Part shown: positions 13,510-25,776 of the stretch, piece by piece
How positions within the stretch are numbered: the stretch's first letter is position 1
How the letters are laid out: every line of letters starts with the position of its first letter
NCBI GenBank assembly: GCA_900660155.1
Contig: CABFPE010000119.1
Span: forward strand, 1,276,151-1,340,150
Length of the DNA: 64,000 nt
Source of the DNA: Hofstenia miamia
Lineage: Eukaryota; Xenacoelomorpha; Acoela; Hofsteniidae
Reading direction: 5' to 3'
Notes under the pieces: model-generated
What the model saw: the letters and a program-made list of their open reading frames with translations, nothing else
Told to the model about the DNA's origin: nothing
Database searches by the model: none
Translations under genes and position numbers: made by a program

Positions 13510-13738
13510 TGAAATATTTTTTTCAAATTCATAAGTTTGGATGGTTCAAAAATATATTTGCACATGAATTATAATTGTTTCCTTTTCAATGAAATTGACA
13601 TCAGGGCATGAGATTGGAAGGGTNTGAAATATTTTTTTCAAATTCATAAGTTTGGATGGTTCAAAAATATATTTGCACATGAATTATAATTGTTTCTTTT
13701 TCAATGAAATTGACATCAGGGCATGAGATTGGAAGGGT
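13510..13738. repeat. Adjacent duplicate joined by one N (likely assembly overlap)
   Basis: Positions 13510-13623 and 13625-13738 are 114-bp copies that abut across a single N at 13624. I see one difference (TTTCC versus TTTCT). This is what two contig ends from the same locus, perhaps two haplotypes, look like when they are not merged. Confidence 0.85.
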
Positions 13739-15497
13739 AACTTCAGATCATTAATAAATCAATGCTATATATATATATTTACAGTTATTGATACTGATAA
13801 TTGTGATATTGATTTTTTGTATTTGAAACTTAAAGATTGTTAAAAATCGCTAAGTGGGTCGGATTTGATTCACTTATGTTTGTCCCGAAAGTAGTAGAAA
13901 ATTTTTTGTCAATATTCCTTTTTAACAAAAATGACTACATTTGTTAAGTCTCTTAGGAGGTAAATTTTAAGTATATATTAATAAATAATTACTAATCCTT
14001 TCCATGCATACAAAGTGTTTGCCTCCAAAATATGTTTTGACAGTTGTATTATTCTAGAGACTGCAACGTCAAATCAAATAGTGATTTTAAAAAAATCATA
14101 AGTTTAGTATTAAGCCAATCAATTCAATCGTAACTTCTCTTGGTACCTACTAGTGTTACTTGGCCATTCCCACTACGAGTTTCGATTCAATCCAGTCCAA
14201 AAATGGGAGTTTTTGTTTGAAAGACAATCGTAACTTTGTGTTGTGTAAAGCAATTAATTGTAAAATGAATTTACAATAACTTTTAGTGTGACAAAATCAT
14301 TGTCTTAAAATTTAACTTATTTGAATATGTTTTATTAATCACATTTTCCATAGAACTAGCAAAACAAGTATGAGTCTAAAATGCCTGGCGTAATGAAAAT
14401 TAAGAAAAGAGTGCTATTCATTTATGTTGAGATAATGTAAAATATATAATGGGATATGCTAGGAATGTGCGAAAACGAGTCGAGCTGATCATACATCAAA
14501 ATTTATAATTTTATCATCAGATCATTGAACCTTTTCAACTTTAAAATCGAAATGTGTTATTCGGTGATATGAGTACCATATGTTTCAGGAAATTCAGACT
14601 CAGACAAAAAATTCATAAGTCAGTATTTTTGGAGAAATTTGGATATCGAAAATTACCTTAGCTCCGGGTGAAATAGTTTTATCCGTCAGCGAAATCTACA
14701 AAAATTGCCTATACTAACCAAGTACGTGAGATGCGTAGGGCCATGTCCGGCGGACCTGAAATGTGTCAAATGCGTGAAACCCAGGTGTTGAAATATCAAA
14801 TATTTTTGGAAAGCCTCAAAGTAAAAGTTATTTCCATTTAGTTTGATAAAATAATGTGCTTAATGTTTTTATCAAGCTGGTTAAGCCACTTGTTAATTAA
14901 TTGCAGAGTAATCTGAGGAGGCGTGTTGTAGACTCTCCAAGAAATCATTTCAAGCTCTCATGTTCCTAAAATACAATTGGGAGTGAGAGGCAATAATTTG
15001 ATTCCGATGAACTCTTCACTTTTTGTCGCTTTACAATGATTTTGAGTCCCTTTAGTTTTAATTTTACTAATTTACGGCAAACCCAGAGACTGGACACGTC
15101 ACTTTAAGACATGAAATGTACGGAAACCGAGTCCCATTTAAGCTGCTCATTTACGGTATTTGAATTAGCACTTGGAAACCCTTACAAATGCATCATTTGC
15201 TGAAAAGTTACTCTAAAGTCAATGATTTCAGAAAATATTTTCTTAAACAAAAAACGTTTATCCTCTTTCTAGAGGAAAATGCTAAACTAGATCTTTGAAA
15301 CCTATTTCGTTAAAAATGATAAAACCATCCTTGTCAAAGGCCATTAGTTGCTTGTTTACTTATTGAGCTTTTTGTTCATTAAAATTGTAAAATCTTACAG
15401 CAATGTTAAATTTCAAAAGTAATTTATTTGTCGTTGATAAGGTAACCATCATTTGAATCTGTAAGTCTGAAGGTAATAACGGCTAACTAGAATGCTG
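13739..15497. other. AT-rich spacer with one GC-richer patch
   Basis: Mostly non-coding. A GC-richer patch at about 14660-14800 holds the small cysteine-rich frame listed separately. Confidence 0.5.
14672..14791 (+). other. Small cysteine-rich open frame, unrecognised
   Basis: A 40-codon plus-strand segment ending at a TGA encodes a C-terminal run including CVGPCPADLKCVKC and then KPRC before the stop. It has no ATG, so it could only be a terminal exon. No strong polypyrimidine tract precedes it, although an AG lies at 14688-14689. The patch is more GC-rich than its surroundings. The cysteine spacing may be chance, and I do not recognise the family. Confidence 0.15.
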
Positions 15498-15505
15498 CTT
15501 TAAAT

Positions 15506-15774
15506 CAGGGGTTTCGAGTGCTCGGAATGATAAGAACTTGAACTCGAATAAGCTCGAAAAACGCAATCATCAAAACTCGAACTCAATAGCAAATAACTAT
15601 TTTTTAGCTTAGAAAACTCGGATTTACTGTAAAATAAATGTTTTCTTTCTTAAAAAAATTCGGAATTAGAAAAAACTTGATCGAACTCGGAATTTTTTTT
15701 GAGAAAATATTCGAACTCGAAAAATGAAAACTCTAACGCAGATCGAGTAACTCGAACTCGACTCAAAAACCTTG
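15506..15774. mobile_element. hAT-type non-autonomous element (MITE)
   Basis: A 269-bp element with inverted ends: CAGGGGTTTCGAGT on the left and the complement of CAAGGTTTTTGAGT on the right. The flanks CTTTAAAT (15498-15505) and CTTTACAC (15775-15782) match at 6 of 8 positions, consistent with a decayed 8-bp duplication. Multiple CTCGAACTCG-type words sit near both ends, like the subterminal repeats of hAT elements. No coding capacity. Confidence 0.7.
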
Positions 15775-15782
15775 CTTTACAC

Positions 15783-16664
15783 CATAAAGCACACTAGGAA
15801 TAGTATTTATGTTCAATTTAATCTTTTGTTACACGGAAAGTCCACCAAAAACAGTGATTTATAATTACAATGTGAAAGCTGTCCATATGTGCTTAAAGAA
15901 GGTGATATTATTCTTGCATGTTTCTCAAACTAACTCTTCAAGGATTCCATGGTTTTCTATTAATAAAACAAAAGTTTCCTAAATGTTGCCAAAGTTCAAT
16001 TCAATTTATGGAAAACCTGATAGTTTTTTACGAAAATATTAAATGCCAATTAATGAGAAAAGCATATTTCATTCAAAGCTCAAAAACTAATTTTGTACTA
16101 AAATATAGTTTTATATATAATCTTGGTCAATAATGTGTTTTGCATATTCGATTTAGGACCAACAACCTATAGAATATACTTTTCACAAGAACTGAAAGCT
16201 GTCTAAATAAGACATCTCTACGACGAAATACTATCTCTATAGTCATGAATTTAAATGTATCTACATCATTTCTAAAGTGTCGAATCTGAAAGAAATGAAA
16301 TTTCAGATATATTTCTTTCAATTGATTTTAATAAATTTGAAGCGCGCTCTAATAAAAATAATATTTTTTTTAACTCTAGCGAAATTGTCTTAATTAGCAA
16401 AAACGCAAACAGAAAGGAAACTCTTCTTGATCAAAAGTTACAACAAACGGAAATTTAGACTTGCAAGATAATATACTAGTCTGTGATATGGTATATTTTG
16501 TATCTTTTGCTTCATGCAAATCATTTTTTAACTCAATTTCTGGTAAGATTGACTTACATCTACATGGACGAGAGCCATCTAAATTGGATTTTGGAAAAGT
16601 CTAACTGTTCTGCAGAAAACAGTCGAGTTTATCATTGAAAAGCAAGCGTCAATGAACACCAATG
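15783..16664. other. AT-rich spacer, no gene seen
   Basis: Open frames of 64-71 codons occur on both strands but have AT-driven composition and no recognisable protein. Confidence 0.5.
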
Positions 16665-16672
16665 CGCTTACG

Positions 16673-17014
16673 CAGACTTGTCAACGAGCCGTGCTTTTGA
16701 CGAGCCGAGCTTGAGCACAGCATTTGATATACAAAGAGACTTTATTAAGCCAAGCAAATTTATAATTCTGCTTGTTAATTTGATTCTGCAATGTTATGTT
16801 TTTTCATTCAATATACCTATTTTATAAACATATTTTAAAATGTTTATTAAATAATAGGAAGAGCTATGTAAACATTTCTGAGAACGCAATATTTTTAAAA
16901 AAAATTATCAAACGAGCCTCACTGATAGGTTCTTTGTGGCGAGCCGAGCCAAAAATACTGGAAAAGTAAAACGAGCCAAGCAGAGCTTAAAAATTTCGCT
17001 CGTTAACAAGTCTG
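16673..17014. mobile_element. hAT-type MITE, family A copy 1
   Basis: A 342-bp element whose ends CAGACTTGTCAACGAGC and its near-complement are inverted. Repeated GAGCCGAGC words lie inside both ends. It is homologous along its length to 28387-28712, so the two define one family. The flanks CGCTTACG and CGCATAGA match at 5 of 8 positions, a decayed 8-bp duplication. Non-coding. Confidence 0.8.
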
Positions 17015-17035
17015 CGCATAGAATAAACAACTTAA

Positions 17036-17238
17036 CACTAGAAGTACCAACTGAGTCAAAATTGACTCAAACTAAAATTTTGTTTACTTGCGTATGCATT
17101 CATTAAGAACAACAGCAGGTATATACACTCCAAAAATATCGATAATCTATTTGAATTTCCATAATTAAAATTTTTTTCATTCTTTAATTGAAATGCTACA
17201 TGTAAAATGAATCTCAAGGACTAATTGTATTTCTAGTG
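17036..17238. mobile_element. piggyBac-type non-autonomous element
   Basis: A 203-bp segment with inverted ends CACTAGAAGTAC and the complement of CACTAGAAATAC. It is flanked by TTAA at 17032-17035 and TTAG at 17239-17242. TTAA target sites with C..TAGA-type ends are characteristic of the piggyBac superfamily. A small palindrome, GAGTCAAAATTGACTC, sits near the left end. Non-coding; the superfamily is inferred from target site and ends. Confidence 0.7.
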
Positions 17239-17296
17239 TTAGCCGTGCTTTGTTTAGAATTTTGAGTTATATTAAGAAATCAAACTTAGTGATGCC

Positions 17297-17542
17297 CAGG
17301 GGCGGCGGAACGAATTTTGTTTAAGCAGAAAGCAGGCTACTTTTCTATAGTATAGGAAGATAATTCCGTCATAAGTTATGGGTAGCTGAAATTACAATTT
17401 TGATACTCTAACTTTCATTCAGTAGGAAAAATAAACACTAATAACTTTTATAACCAAATATTAACTAATTAAGAGTTTCTTGGCTGCTTACATTTCAAAA
17501 TGTAGAGATCTTTGCAAGGGTAAATTTTAGAGGGGGGCACTG
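17297..17542. mobile_element. hAT-type MITE, family B copy 1
   Basis: A 246-bp element flanked by GTGATGCC (17289-17296) and ATGATGCC (17543-17550), matching at 7 of 8. The left end CAGGGGCGGCGGAACGAAT shares GGAACGAATTTTG exactly with one end of the element at 43111-43248, so they belong to one family. The right end is GGGGGGCACTG, weakly inverted. Non-coding. Confidence 0.7.
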
Positions 17543-17561
17543 ATGATGCCTGCAATTAGGT

Positions 17562-17852
17562 CAGTGACGTCGCTGAAAGAGAGCGTCCGCAACAGGCCAC
17601 CAAATGCCAATAAAAATTTTTATTCTAAAAATTTGGAGCCACCAATTTGGAATTTGGAACCCTTTGGTAAATTATTTAAAATATAAAGATAGCAAAATAT
17701 CGGGATCTAAAATTAGAAGAAATATCTTAAATAAACAATCTTAGACAGTTTGGAGGCCCCAATAGTTATGCAGGTACAAATTATTAGTAAAAAGTTTCTA
17801 GTATACAATGAAAATTCAGTACATAAATTTGGGGTATGGTGTGGCGGCCCTG
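17562..17852. mobile_element. Possible hAT-type element
   Basis: Left end CAGTGACGTCGC and right end, in complement, CAGGGCCGCCAC match at 8 of 12. Both ends are GC-rich around an AT-rich middle, as in the neighbouring elements. The putative flanking repeat is poor (AATTAGGT versus AATTGACA), so the boundaries are uncertain; GC-rich sequence continues to about 17880. Confidence 0.35.
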
Positions 17853-20491
17853 AATTGACATCTCGCGCTGGGCCCCCAAATTTTGCAAATAATCAAGAAA
17901 CTTTATTTCCGAGTTCATCCACAAAACGAGCATTGCAATTCGCATAATATCATACTATAAAAATAGTGATGCTTTGATACCAGAAAGTATTTTAGCGCAA
18001 AGTGTAAAATGCACAATTGCCTTCGTAAAATATTTAATAAGGACATTTTTATTCTACTTATTGTTGTAGCATTAGTTTAATTGTTTCACATGATGTAACA
18101 ATTTCTAAATCTTTTTATAGTTTTCTTCTGTCGCAAATGGTTTCCTTGGCAGATTGGAGGAACTTAAATGTTGCTCGTGTCGACATTTCGCTCGATTTGT
18201 AAGAAAATTTTAATTGACGTCAGTACTACTAATGGAATTGCAACATGTAGGACATAGCAAAGCAATGTTTTGTAAAAAAAATTTTTCAACATTTTTCTGA
18301 TCAAACTTTTAGATAAGTTAGCGCTTTTTTAAATCTTCCTCATTATTATGGATTTCTGCTATATTATGGGAGAATTCCATACAAGCAAGGACAAGTATAG
18401 TAAATAATTATTTGAGCAGGTACATTTGGCCTTAAAATTGCCCATTCGCATGAAATCTTTTCAGAAATAATCATATATTTTCAAAGCTGTAAAATTGCTC
18501 GACATTTTCAAAATATTGATGAACCAGTTTTGATGGCGAAATAAGGGTACATTAGTTTAAATTTTTATTTTTTTGTTTGTAATCGTTTCTAAACTATTCC
18601 TTTTGCATTTTTCATGCCAAATCACCTTCTTGAAGCTTTTAAAATTATCCAATGATTACATTTTTTCGTTGTCTTGATATTTTCTAAAAAATGTTGACGC
18701 AGTAACTAAAAAATAAAGGACGCCCTACCAACTATTAAGAGAAACATTTGATTTACTTAACCTTATACTGCCTAATAATCTCCCACAATTTTGTTGGTTT
18801 CCCTGAAAAAAATGTAAACAAATACAACGCACCAACTAATGAAGATATCCACAATCTGAGCAAAGCGCCGCAACCTTTGATTTTGCGCATGCTGTGCCTC
18901 AATGGGTTTGGGTAGTCTATCGACACAATAAGAATTAGTTAAGGTTTTGCGCTTTTGCCCTCCTGATTACCTTAACATTGAGAGAATTTAATTCTTTTTT
19001 AAAAAATGGAATTTTTTATCAAATATATTGAATTTTTTCAAGTACTTTATGGACAGTAATACATTTTAGTACAAATGTTCATCATTACATTGGAGTACGT
19101 CCACCCACCAATAGAAGTGTCCAAATCTCAGGATTTTCAAATGTTGCCTGAAAATGTGGAAAAAGAGTTTGTCCTTTTAAAAGGATGCAGGCAGTTTAAG
19201 GTTATATATGACTTTTTTGAATACATCTTTTACCGTAAAAAATTAAATTTTAAGTCATTACTCAGTCATGGAATCAAAGTGCACGAATCATATTCAATTC
19301 TCCTAGGTTAACATTATTTGCTATGGACGTGCTAGTATATGATCAGTTTGCTATGCTCATAACATAGAGAAACATCAGTAAAATATATCTTCAAAATTCC
19401 AAATTGAAATTTTCAGTATAAATTAGTAATATTAAAACTATATTTCAATATTTTTTACTAATGTTCTTAGTAAACTTCAACAAATATAAATACTTATAAA
19501 TCTTGTAATATTAGTTGATATTGTACTTAACGAGCATTTTATTTTTAAGTAATTTTTGGTGAAATAGCGTATTTCCAATTACATTATATCTTGGATATGC
19601 CAGGTAAGAGTTATCAAAACAGGTATGAATATATTATCATGTTTAATAAACATTATTTTTGAAGAAGTTTTCGTGAACACTATCTTAAACTGCAAGCAAG
19701 TAATTTTTTCTATGGTCTTTTATATATTAATATTCTAGTTTGAATACGAAACTGACCAAATATATATATATATTGTACAATTGTACACATTGTGCTTTAA
19801 GGGGATATATGCATAATCTTAATTGCATCTCGTTGAATTTGATGCAATGTTAATTAAAATTTCCAAAAGTTCACAGAATTCACAAGAAATTCCGAGAGTA
19901 ATTAAAAAATGCAACATTACATATTCATCAAAATTTTGAGCATTAAGGTCCAAAGTTATCAAGAATGCTACTAATAGCATTAACAAATAGTTTACTAATT
20001 ATTACTAGCATAATTAGTTGACTTACACTGGAGGCGAATTTCCGAATTATGACAAACGCATGCATATATATACTAACCAGAATTATTTCATGATTGAGAG
20101 AGTACCCATAAATTTCAAGCTTCATTTTTCAATTGATCAAATTTTCGAATAACTTGAGAGTAAAAAAATTATTAGTTGATGTGTTTAGAATTAGTACAAC
20201 TTTCATGAATAAATTATTTTAAGATTTCATTGTATTTATATATTATAATTTGAGAAAAATCTGAAATAGAAAAAAAAAGCTTTTCACAATGCATTGTTTT
20301 AAATTTAAGAAACTTTAGAAGTAATGATAAAATTTAAAAGTAAACATAAACTGGTGCAAAATTACTCCAACTACTGTCAGCTGATAAGTGTTCCTACCAT
20401 TTTGGATTTTGCAACAAATTATTATAAATATATCCAATATAAATATATTTATGTGATACCGTCATAATTTATTTCAAGAAATATTTAAAAA
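17853..20491. other. AT-rich spacer, no gene recognised
   Basis: A 78-codon ATG frame at 19075-19311 (plus) is a little less biased than its surroundings but resembles nothing I know. A (TA)n run lies near 19758-19772, followed by the palindrome TGTACAATTGTACA. Confidence 0.5.
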
Positions 20492-20660
20492 ATCTTTGCA
20501 AGAGATCGACAAACATGATACTTCTTTTACGAAACTTTCAAGATCCTTGCAAGAAATCCACGAAAAACTCTTGAAAATTTCTTTTAAAAAACTTCCAAGA
20601 TCTTTGAAAGAAATCAAAAAATTAAGATTTATTCAAAGATTTTTCAAAAAGTCGTTTCCA
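20492..20660. repeat. Imperfect tandem repeat, about three units of 51-57 bp
   Basis: Units start with ATCTTTGCAAGAGATC (20492), ATCCTTGCAAGAAATC (20543) and ATCTTTGAAAGAAATC (20600), and the first two end with an AACTT(T/C)CAAG motif. The spacing of 51 and 57 bp is a multiple of three, so a 61-codon frame passes through it. That frame is more likely a by-product of the repeat than a gene. Confidence 0.7.
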
Positions 20661-21235
20661 TATCATAAGTCGCCATTGTAGCATTTATTATTGTTGCCTA
20701 ATTACCACATCGTTTACAATTTTTTAGTAACTTTTTGTTGTTTCCTCGATTATATAGTAATATTTTCTTAAAATTATGGTATTCCTAAAAGTAAAATCGA
20801 GGTAGTTTTCAAAAAATTTATTCGGTTTTAATTTTCTTGCACATCAAAAACAACGGTTTCCGTTTTTTGAAATAAACTAATATCGTAAATTATAAACGTT
20901 ATTCAAGAGAAAAATACATTTCTAATGTATATTTTTATAACACTGCGTAAAGTTGATAATAGATCAAAACAAATGTGCCTATATTTCTAAAAATTTACTC
21001 AACATTTCACACAACTCAACCCAAATGCAAAAATGACATATAATTTATAAACAATCTGTTGAAAAAATAATATTTACATTTTAATATTTACATTAGTAAT
21101 CTTCTAAAAATCAGTTTTAGTTTCTAATGTCAGTGTGTAAATCTTATTGTAAGTTTCTAAGATTTCAAAATTTAGTCTAACAAACTGAAACATTTTTTGG
21201 TAAGCATCACAAAATTGGCCAAATTGGCACTAATT
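20661..21235. other. AT-rich spacer, no gene seen
   Basis: No gene or element ends recognised. Confidence 0.5.
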
Positions 21236-21660
21236 TAAATGGGGCCGCCGGATTTGGGCCGAGCGTGGTCCAAGGTGATGGAATTATGATACTGCCACAT
21301 ATCATTTTCGGACTGATTTTGGATCAATGCAGAAGAATGTTTTAAGATTCTAGATATACTCTCTTGTCCTGAATGGACCAACAGTTTTAGATGAAAAATT
21401 TTGTTTAAGGTCAAGACACTGCACCTTCACATGGATCAAGAAAAACTCAGGACTTCGTGTATAGAAGCTAGTGCTTTTCTTCATAGGTTCATATGTGGCC
21501 ATCCAACTCACCAAACGTGAATGTGCTGGATTTCTTTGTGTGGGGTAGTTTTAGCAAGTGTTAATGCACTATCAAAAATCAGTGTTGATGAAGCTTCTTT
21601 CAGATGAGAAATTTGAGATGTTGCCACCGATTCCGTGCCAGAGTTATAGCTGTGATGTTT
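21236..21660 (+). mobile_element. Tc1/mariner transposase relic
   Basis: In shifting plus-strand frames the segment encodes GPSVVQGDGIMI (compare the Tc1/mariner GGGSVMVWG region). It then encodes a helix before the second catalytic region and WPSNSPNVNVLDFFVWGS at about 21492-21545. That matches the family motif WPPNSPDLNPLDFFLWG. The reading frame changes and in-frame stops occur, so it is dead. The N-terminal DNA-binding part and terminal repeats are not visible. Confidence 0.7.
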
Positions 21661-22569
21661 TTGTTTGTTTAACAATCTTGTTATATATCTATTTACTGTC
21701 GGGGCTTTGCTTATTCAATTAAAATTAATGAGATTTTGGTTTACAAAAAATTATGGATTTCACTGTAAGAAGACACTATATATATATATATATATATATT
21801 TGTTAATACGATTGGCCACGCCATGACAAATCTCTTTTAATCCGTTGCAATATTGCGTCAAATATTCGGTGTAAACTAATCTATTAACTGATTAAAAACT
21901 TTGCGCCTGTGTTGAATTCTTGAGCTAAATGTCATCTGTGAGTTATGAGTTCAAATTATTAGCAAAATAATTCACACCTCATCAAATTAAGCCATTGGCA
22001 CGAAATGGGAAGTTAAATCATTCATGACTATCTCCAAAGGTTAAGCTTGACATAAAAGGCTAGTGTAAACTGTGATTAATGATTTAACTTCAAGTGAATA
22101 TGAATTGAAAAAATCATTGAAACTATATTTTAAAAATACGAAAATCATCATTCATGGCTTTCTGTTGCCTCAGTCAACTGTAAGGCAATTAAGCGAATCT
22201 ATAATCAACAACGTTATATATTAAACCATTAAATAAACATAAATAATTATATTCATTTATGATGTTATGAAATGCTATACTTATGAAAAAAAATTAGACT
22301 CAGAAAATTTTCTCAAAAGAGATAGAGATTAACACAATTGTTGTTGTTTAGAATGGTTTTAATATATTTACCAGATCAGCAGTTAAAGATAGATAAACTA
22401 TCCTTGTCTTTAATGCATTTTGACAAATATTATAAAATTGAGCTCATTAAATTTGTTCTTTTCTCTGCCATAATTAAATAGTGAAATTTTTAAACATATC
22501 AATCAATTCTTGTTATTATTTGGATATTCTTCTCAACATAAATTTCCAATTACATCAAGACATTTTCCA
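21661..22569. other. AT-rich spacer with a (TA)n tract
   Basis: A (TA)n run lies at about 21777-21800. No gene seen in the rest. Confidence 0.55.
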
Positions 22570-22680
22570 GAAAGGATTATGTCTGGAAAAATAAAAGAAA
22601 ATTGTAGGATTCTATTGTTGACATCCAGAAAGGGAGTTGCATCAGCATGCTCCAGAATCCAGTCGTCTGAATAGAGTGTG
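22570..22680 (-). mobile_element. Fragment of a Tc1-like transposase
   Basis: The complement encodes LYSDDWILEHADATPFLDVN. This lines up with LYDDGWILQQDGATPHTSAK of the Tc1-like transposase in the lipase intron of this window. Only this short piece around the second catalytic region is visible. The catalytic aspartate position reads Ala-Asp-Ala in place of Asp-Gly-Ala. An isolated, decayed fragment. Confidence 0.4.
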
Positions 22681-24819
22681 TTGACATAGCAAGAGAATTC
22701 TTTTACCACTGAATAGTACTTCTAGCTAATTTATTGCAAAATTCTGTTTGAAAAATTTCAGTCTCATTTTTTTTGCAATTAGGTATATGAAACAAATTTT
22801 TTAACAATGAATATAGAATTTTATAGCACATTTTTTCTTCAGTACAGAAGAAGTTAAGGCACCGAACGAAATTTGGAATAATCACTTTTCGAATTGAATA
22901 AGCATAGTATATTGCATTAAATATGAGAAATTGTTAAAAAAATTTAAGCTATAAACAACTTCAAGCAAATCATTGAAGAAAATGCAAGTAGCGACAGACA
23001 GTATATAAACTAAATTTTGGTATTCAAAAATATGGTTTAATTAAAATTGGATTTGTGCATTAAAATCTAGTCATGAGATATTTTTAGGGAGTTAAAATAT
23101 ATAAACATGAAAATTGCGTTAGATAGGTTAAAATTCAACATAGCACTTTTGTTTTTTAGATACAATTCAATATTGTTAAAAATAATTGTTAGCGAGCAAT
23201 TGACTTTATATTCCAGCTAAAAGCATCTTCTGGCTTAAATACAAATTTATCATAACAATAAATATCTAGAATTAACGCAAAGTAGGAGGTTGCGCAAGAT
23301 TGAAAAGATACAATGAAGGAGAAACATCTTCATTACAAGAGTTGTCGAAAATAGATTAGGGTAAAAAACAACGCAATCATTTCAACAAATATTCCTGAGC
23401 ACGAGAACAATTGCATTTATATTGAAATAGGGTGCATAGACGAAATATACTAAGTTGTTGTAGAATTACAGCATGCTAACATAATAATCACGTTTGAATT
23501 TTGCGCGTAAATTCTTTGCTGAATCGAGGTTATGTATGATGTGTGTTCTCACTAAGATCTTGAACGTTGGCAGCAACTAATTGGAAATTGTTAGATTTTT
23601 TTTATCAACCCCTTTAAATAAATTTGAGGATCGTTGAAATGTTTTTCTTGTTATTCTTAAAATGAAGTTGTAATTCAATTCCTTAGAGCAAGTTTTAGAG
23701 TATGATGCGTTTTCTCATTAAGATCTCGATTGTTGGCAGGAACTAATTGGAAGTGTTGATAAGACTCGAGGATCCCCCATGCGGTGAGCTTATTGTTTGG
23801 ACTCGATCAGACGATAAGATAGTCAACGTTAATGAGAGCACTTTACTTTTTCATTTTTATTCTCCGAAAAATTTCTTAATATATCTTCCTACATGTACTG
23901 CACATGTCAACAATGAATATTACAAAAAGAACAATCTTAGGCACCACATATTTGGTTGGTTCAGCCATGTACAACTATTATTTAAGCAGTTTTGATTGAT
24001 TTTAGTTTTACAGCATTTATTTAGTATATTTCCGAATTGTTTGAGTAAAGTACACTGAAAAACTCTATATGACCTGGAAGGGAATTTCTCTTTCCTATGA
24101 AATTTTTGAATGATGCGAAGAATTCTTAGTGAGAAGGTCCTAACTTCCTAATGAATTTTTTTCTAAATATCTACGCATTCTATGTATGGTATTGTTTTTT
24201 TCAGGCGAGAATAAGATGTTTTAATCTTGGTGAAAATTTTTATTATTAATATTATTATTAGTATGAAAAAAAGTAAAAAAAGGAAAAAATATTGTGTATG
24301 GTAGTATTATTCACCACTTTTTGCATGAAATTTTTGTACTTGTGAAAAAAATATAAAGCAACGAGAAAATTATATTTGAAATTGATAAGTCAGAAATGGA
24401 TTCTACTGAATTCTATTATTTCCAACTGCTAAAACTAATATTTCAAATATTTCAAAACCCCTAAATTTTTAGATTTAATGACATTATCATGTATTATGAT
24501 GATTTCATATTTTTGAAAATTTGAAATTATCAGTGTTGACATGAAAAATATTGGTGCAATATTTCGTTTTAAAATAGTAACCCAAGCCAGTTAGATAGAG
24601 GGGGGATCTTACCTCTCTAAGCCTAAGGGTCCCAAAAGGTCCAGGTCTAATAAGGTTAATGCTCTTTCCAAATTTTCAAAGTATTGAAATACAACAATTT
24701 ATACATTCCCAAGTGTCAGGAATCAAGTTCCTTATGACTTTACCTTATTAGCATGTTTCTGCTGATTTCTTGCATGATTTGAACAAATGTCATTCAATTT
24801 AATAAAACCAGATAGCTGT

Positions 24820-24822
<3 letters not shown>
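22681..24822. other. AT-rich spacer with a diverged direct repeat
   Basis: Positions 23534-23592 and 23701-23760 are related direct copies sharing GTATGATG, TTCTCA, AAGATCT, GTTGGCAG and AACTAATTGGAA, about 170 bp apart. An 82-codon frame covers the second copy but is unrecognised. No host gene seen. Confidence 0.55.
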
Positions 24823-24852
<30 letters not shown>

Positions 24853-25772
24853 NNNNNNNNNNNNNNNNNNNNNNNNNNNNNNNNNNNNNNNNNNNNNNNN
24901 NNNNNNNNNNNNNNNNNNNNNNNNNNNNNNNNNNNNNNNNNNNNNNNNNNNNNNNNNNNNNNNNNNNNNNNNNNNNNNNNNNNNNNNNNNNNNNNNNNNN
25001 NNNNNNNNNNNNNNNNNNNNNNNNNNNNNNNNNNNNNNNNNNNNNNNNNNNNNNNNNNNNNNNNNNNNNNNNNNNNNNNNNNNNNNNNNNNNNNNNNNNN
25101 NNNNNNNNNNNNNNNNNNNNNNNNNNNNNNNNNNNNNNNNNNNNNNNNNNNNNNNNNNNNNNNNNNNNNNNNNNNNNNNNNNNNNNNNNNNNNNNNNNNN
25201 NNNNNNNNNNNNNNNNNNNNNNNNNNNNNNNNNNNNNNNNNNNNNNNNNNNNNNNNNNNNNNNNNNNNNNNNNNNNNNNNNNNNNNNNNNNNNNNNNNNN
25301 NNNNNNNNNNNNNNNNNNNNNNNNNNNNNNNNNNNNNNNNNNNNNNNNNNNNNNNNNNNNNNNNNNNNNNNNNNNNNNNNNNNNNNNNNNNNNNNNNNNN
25401 NNNNNNNNNNNNNNNNNNNNNNNNNNNNNNNNNNNNNNNNNNNNNNNNNNNNNNNNNNNNNNNNNNNNNNNNNNNNNNNNNNNNNNNNNNNNNNNNNNNN
25501 NNNNNNNNNNNNNNNNNNNNNNNNNNNNNNNNNNNNNNNNNNNNNNNNNNNNNNNNNNNNNNNNNNNNNNNNNNNNNNNNNNNNNNNNNNNNNNNNNNNN
25601 NNNNNNNNNNNNNNNNNNNNNNNNNNNNNNNNNNNNNNNNNNNNNNNNNNNNNNNNNNNNNNNNNNNNNNNNNNNNNNNNNNNNNNNNNNNNNNNNNNNN
25701 NNNNNNNNNNNNNNNNNNNNNNNNNNNNNNNNNNNNNNNNNNNNNNNNNNNNNNNNNNNNNTATATATATAT
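24823..25772. other. Assembly gap (909 N) inside (TA)n
   Basis: N runs from 24853 to 25761, with (TA)n on both sides. Open frames spanning it are artefacts. Confidence 0.95.
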
Positions 25773-25776
25773 GCTA

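Noticed and set aside
19075-19311. 78-codon ATG frame (plus)
   Set aside because: No recognised family, no supporting splice or neighbour context; left as possible chance.
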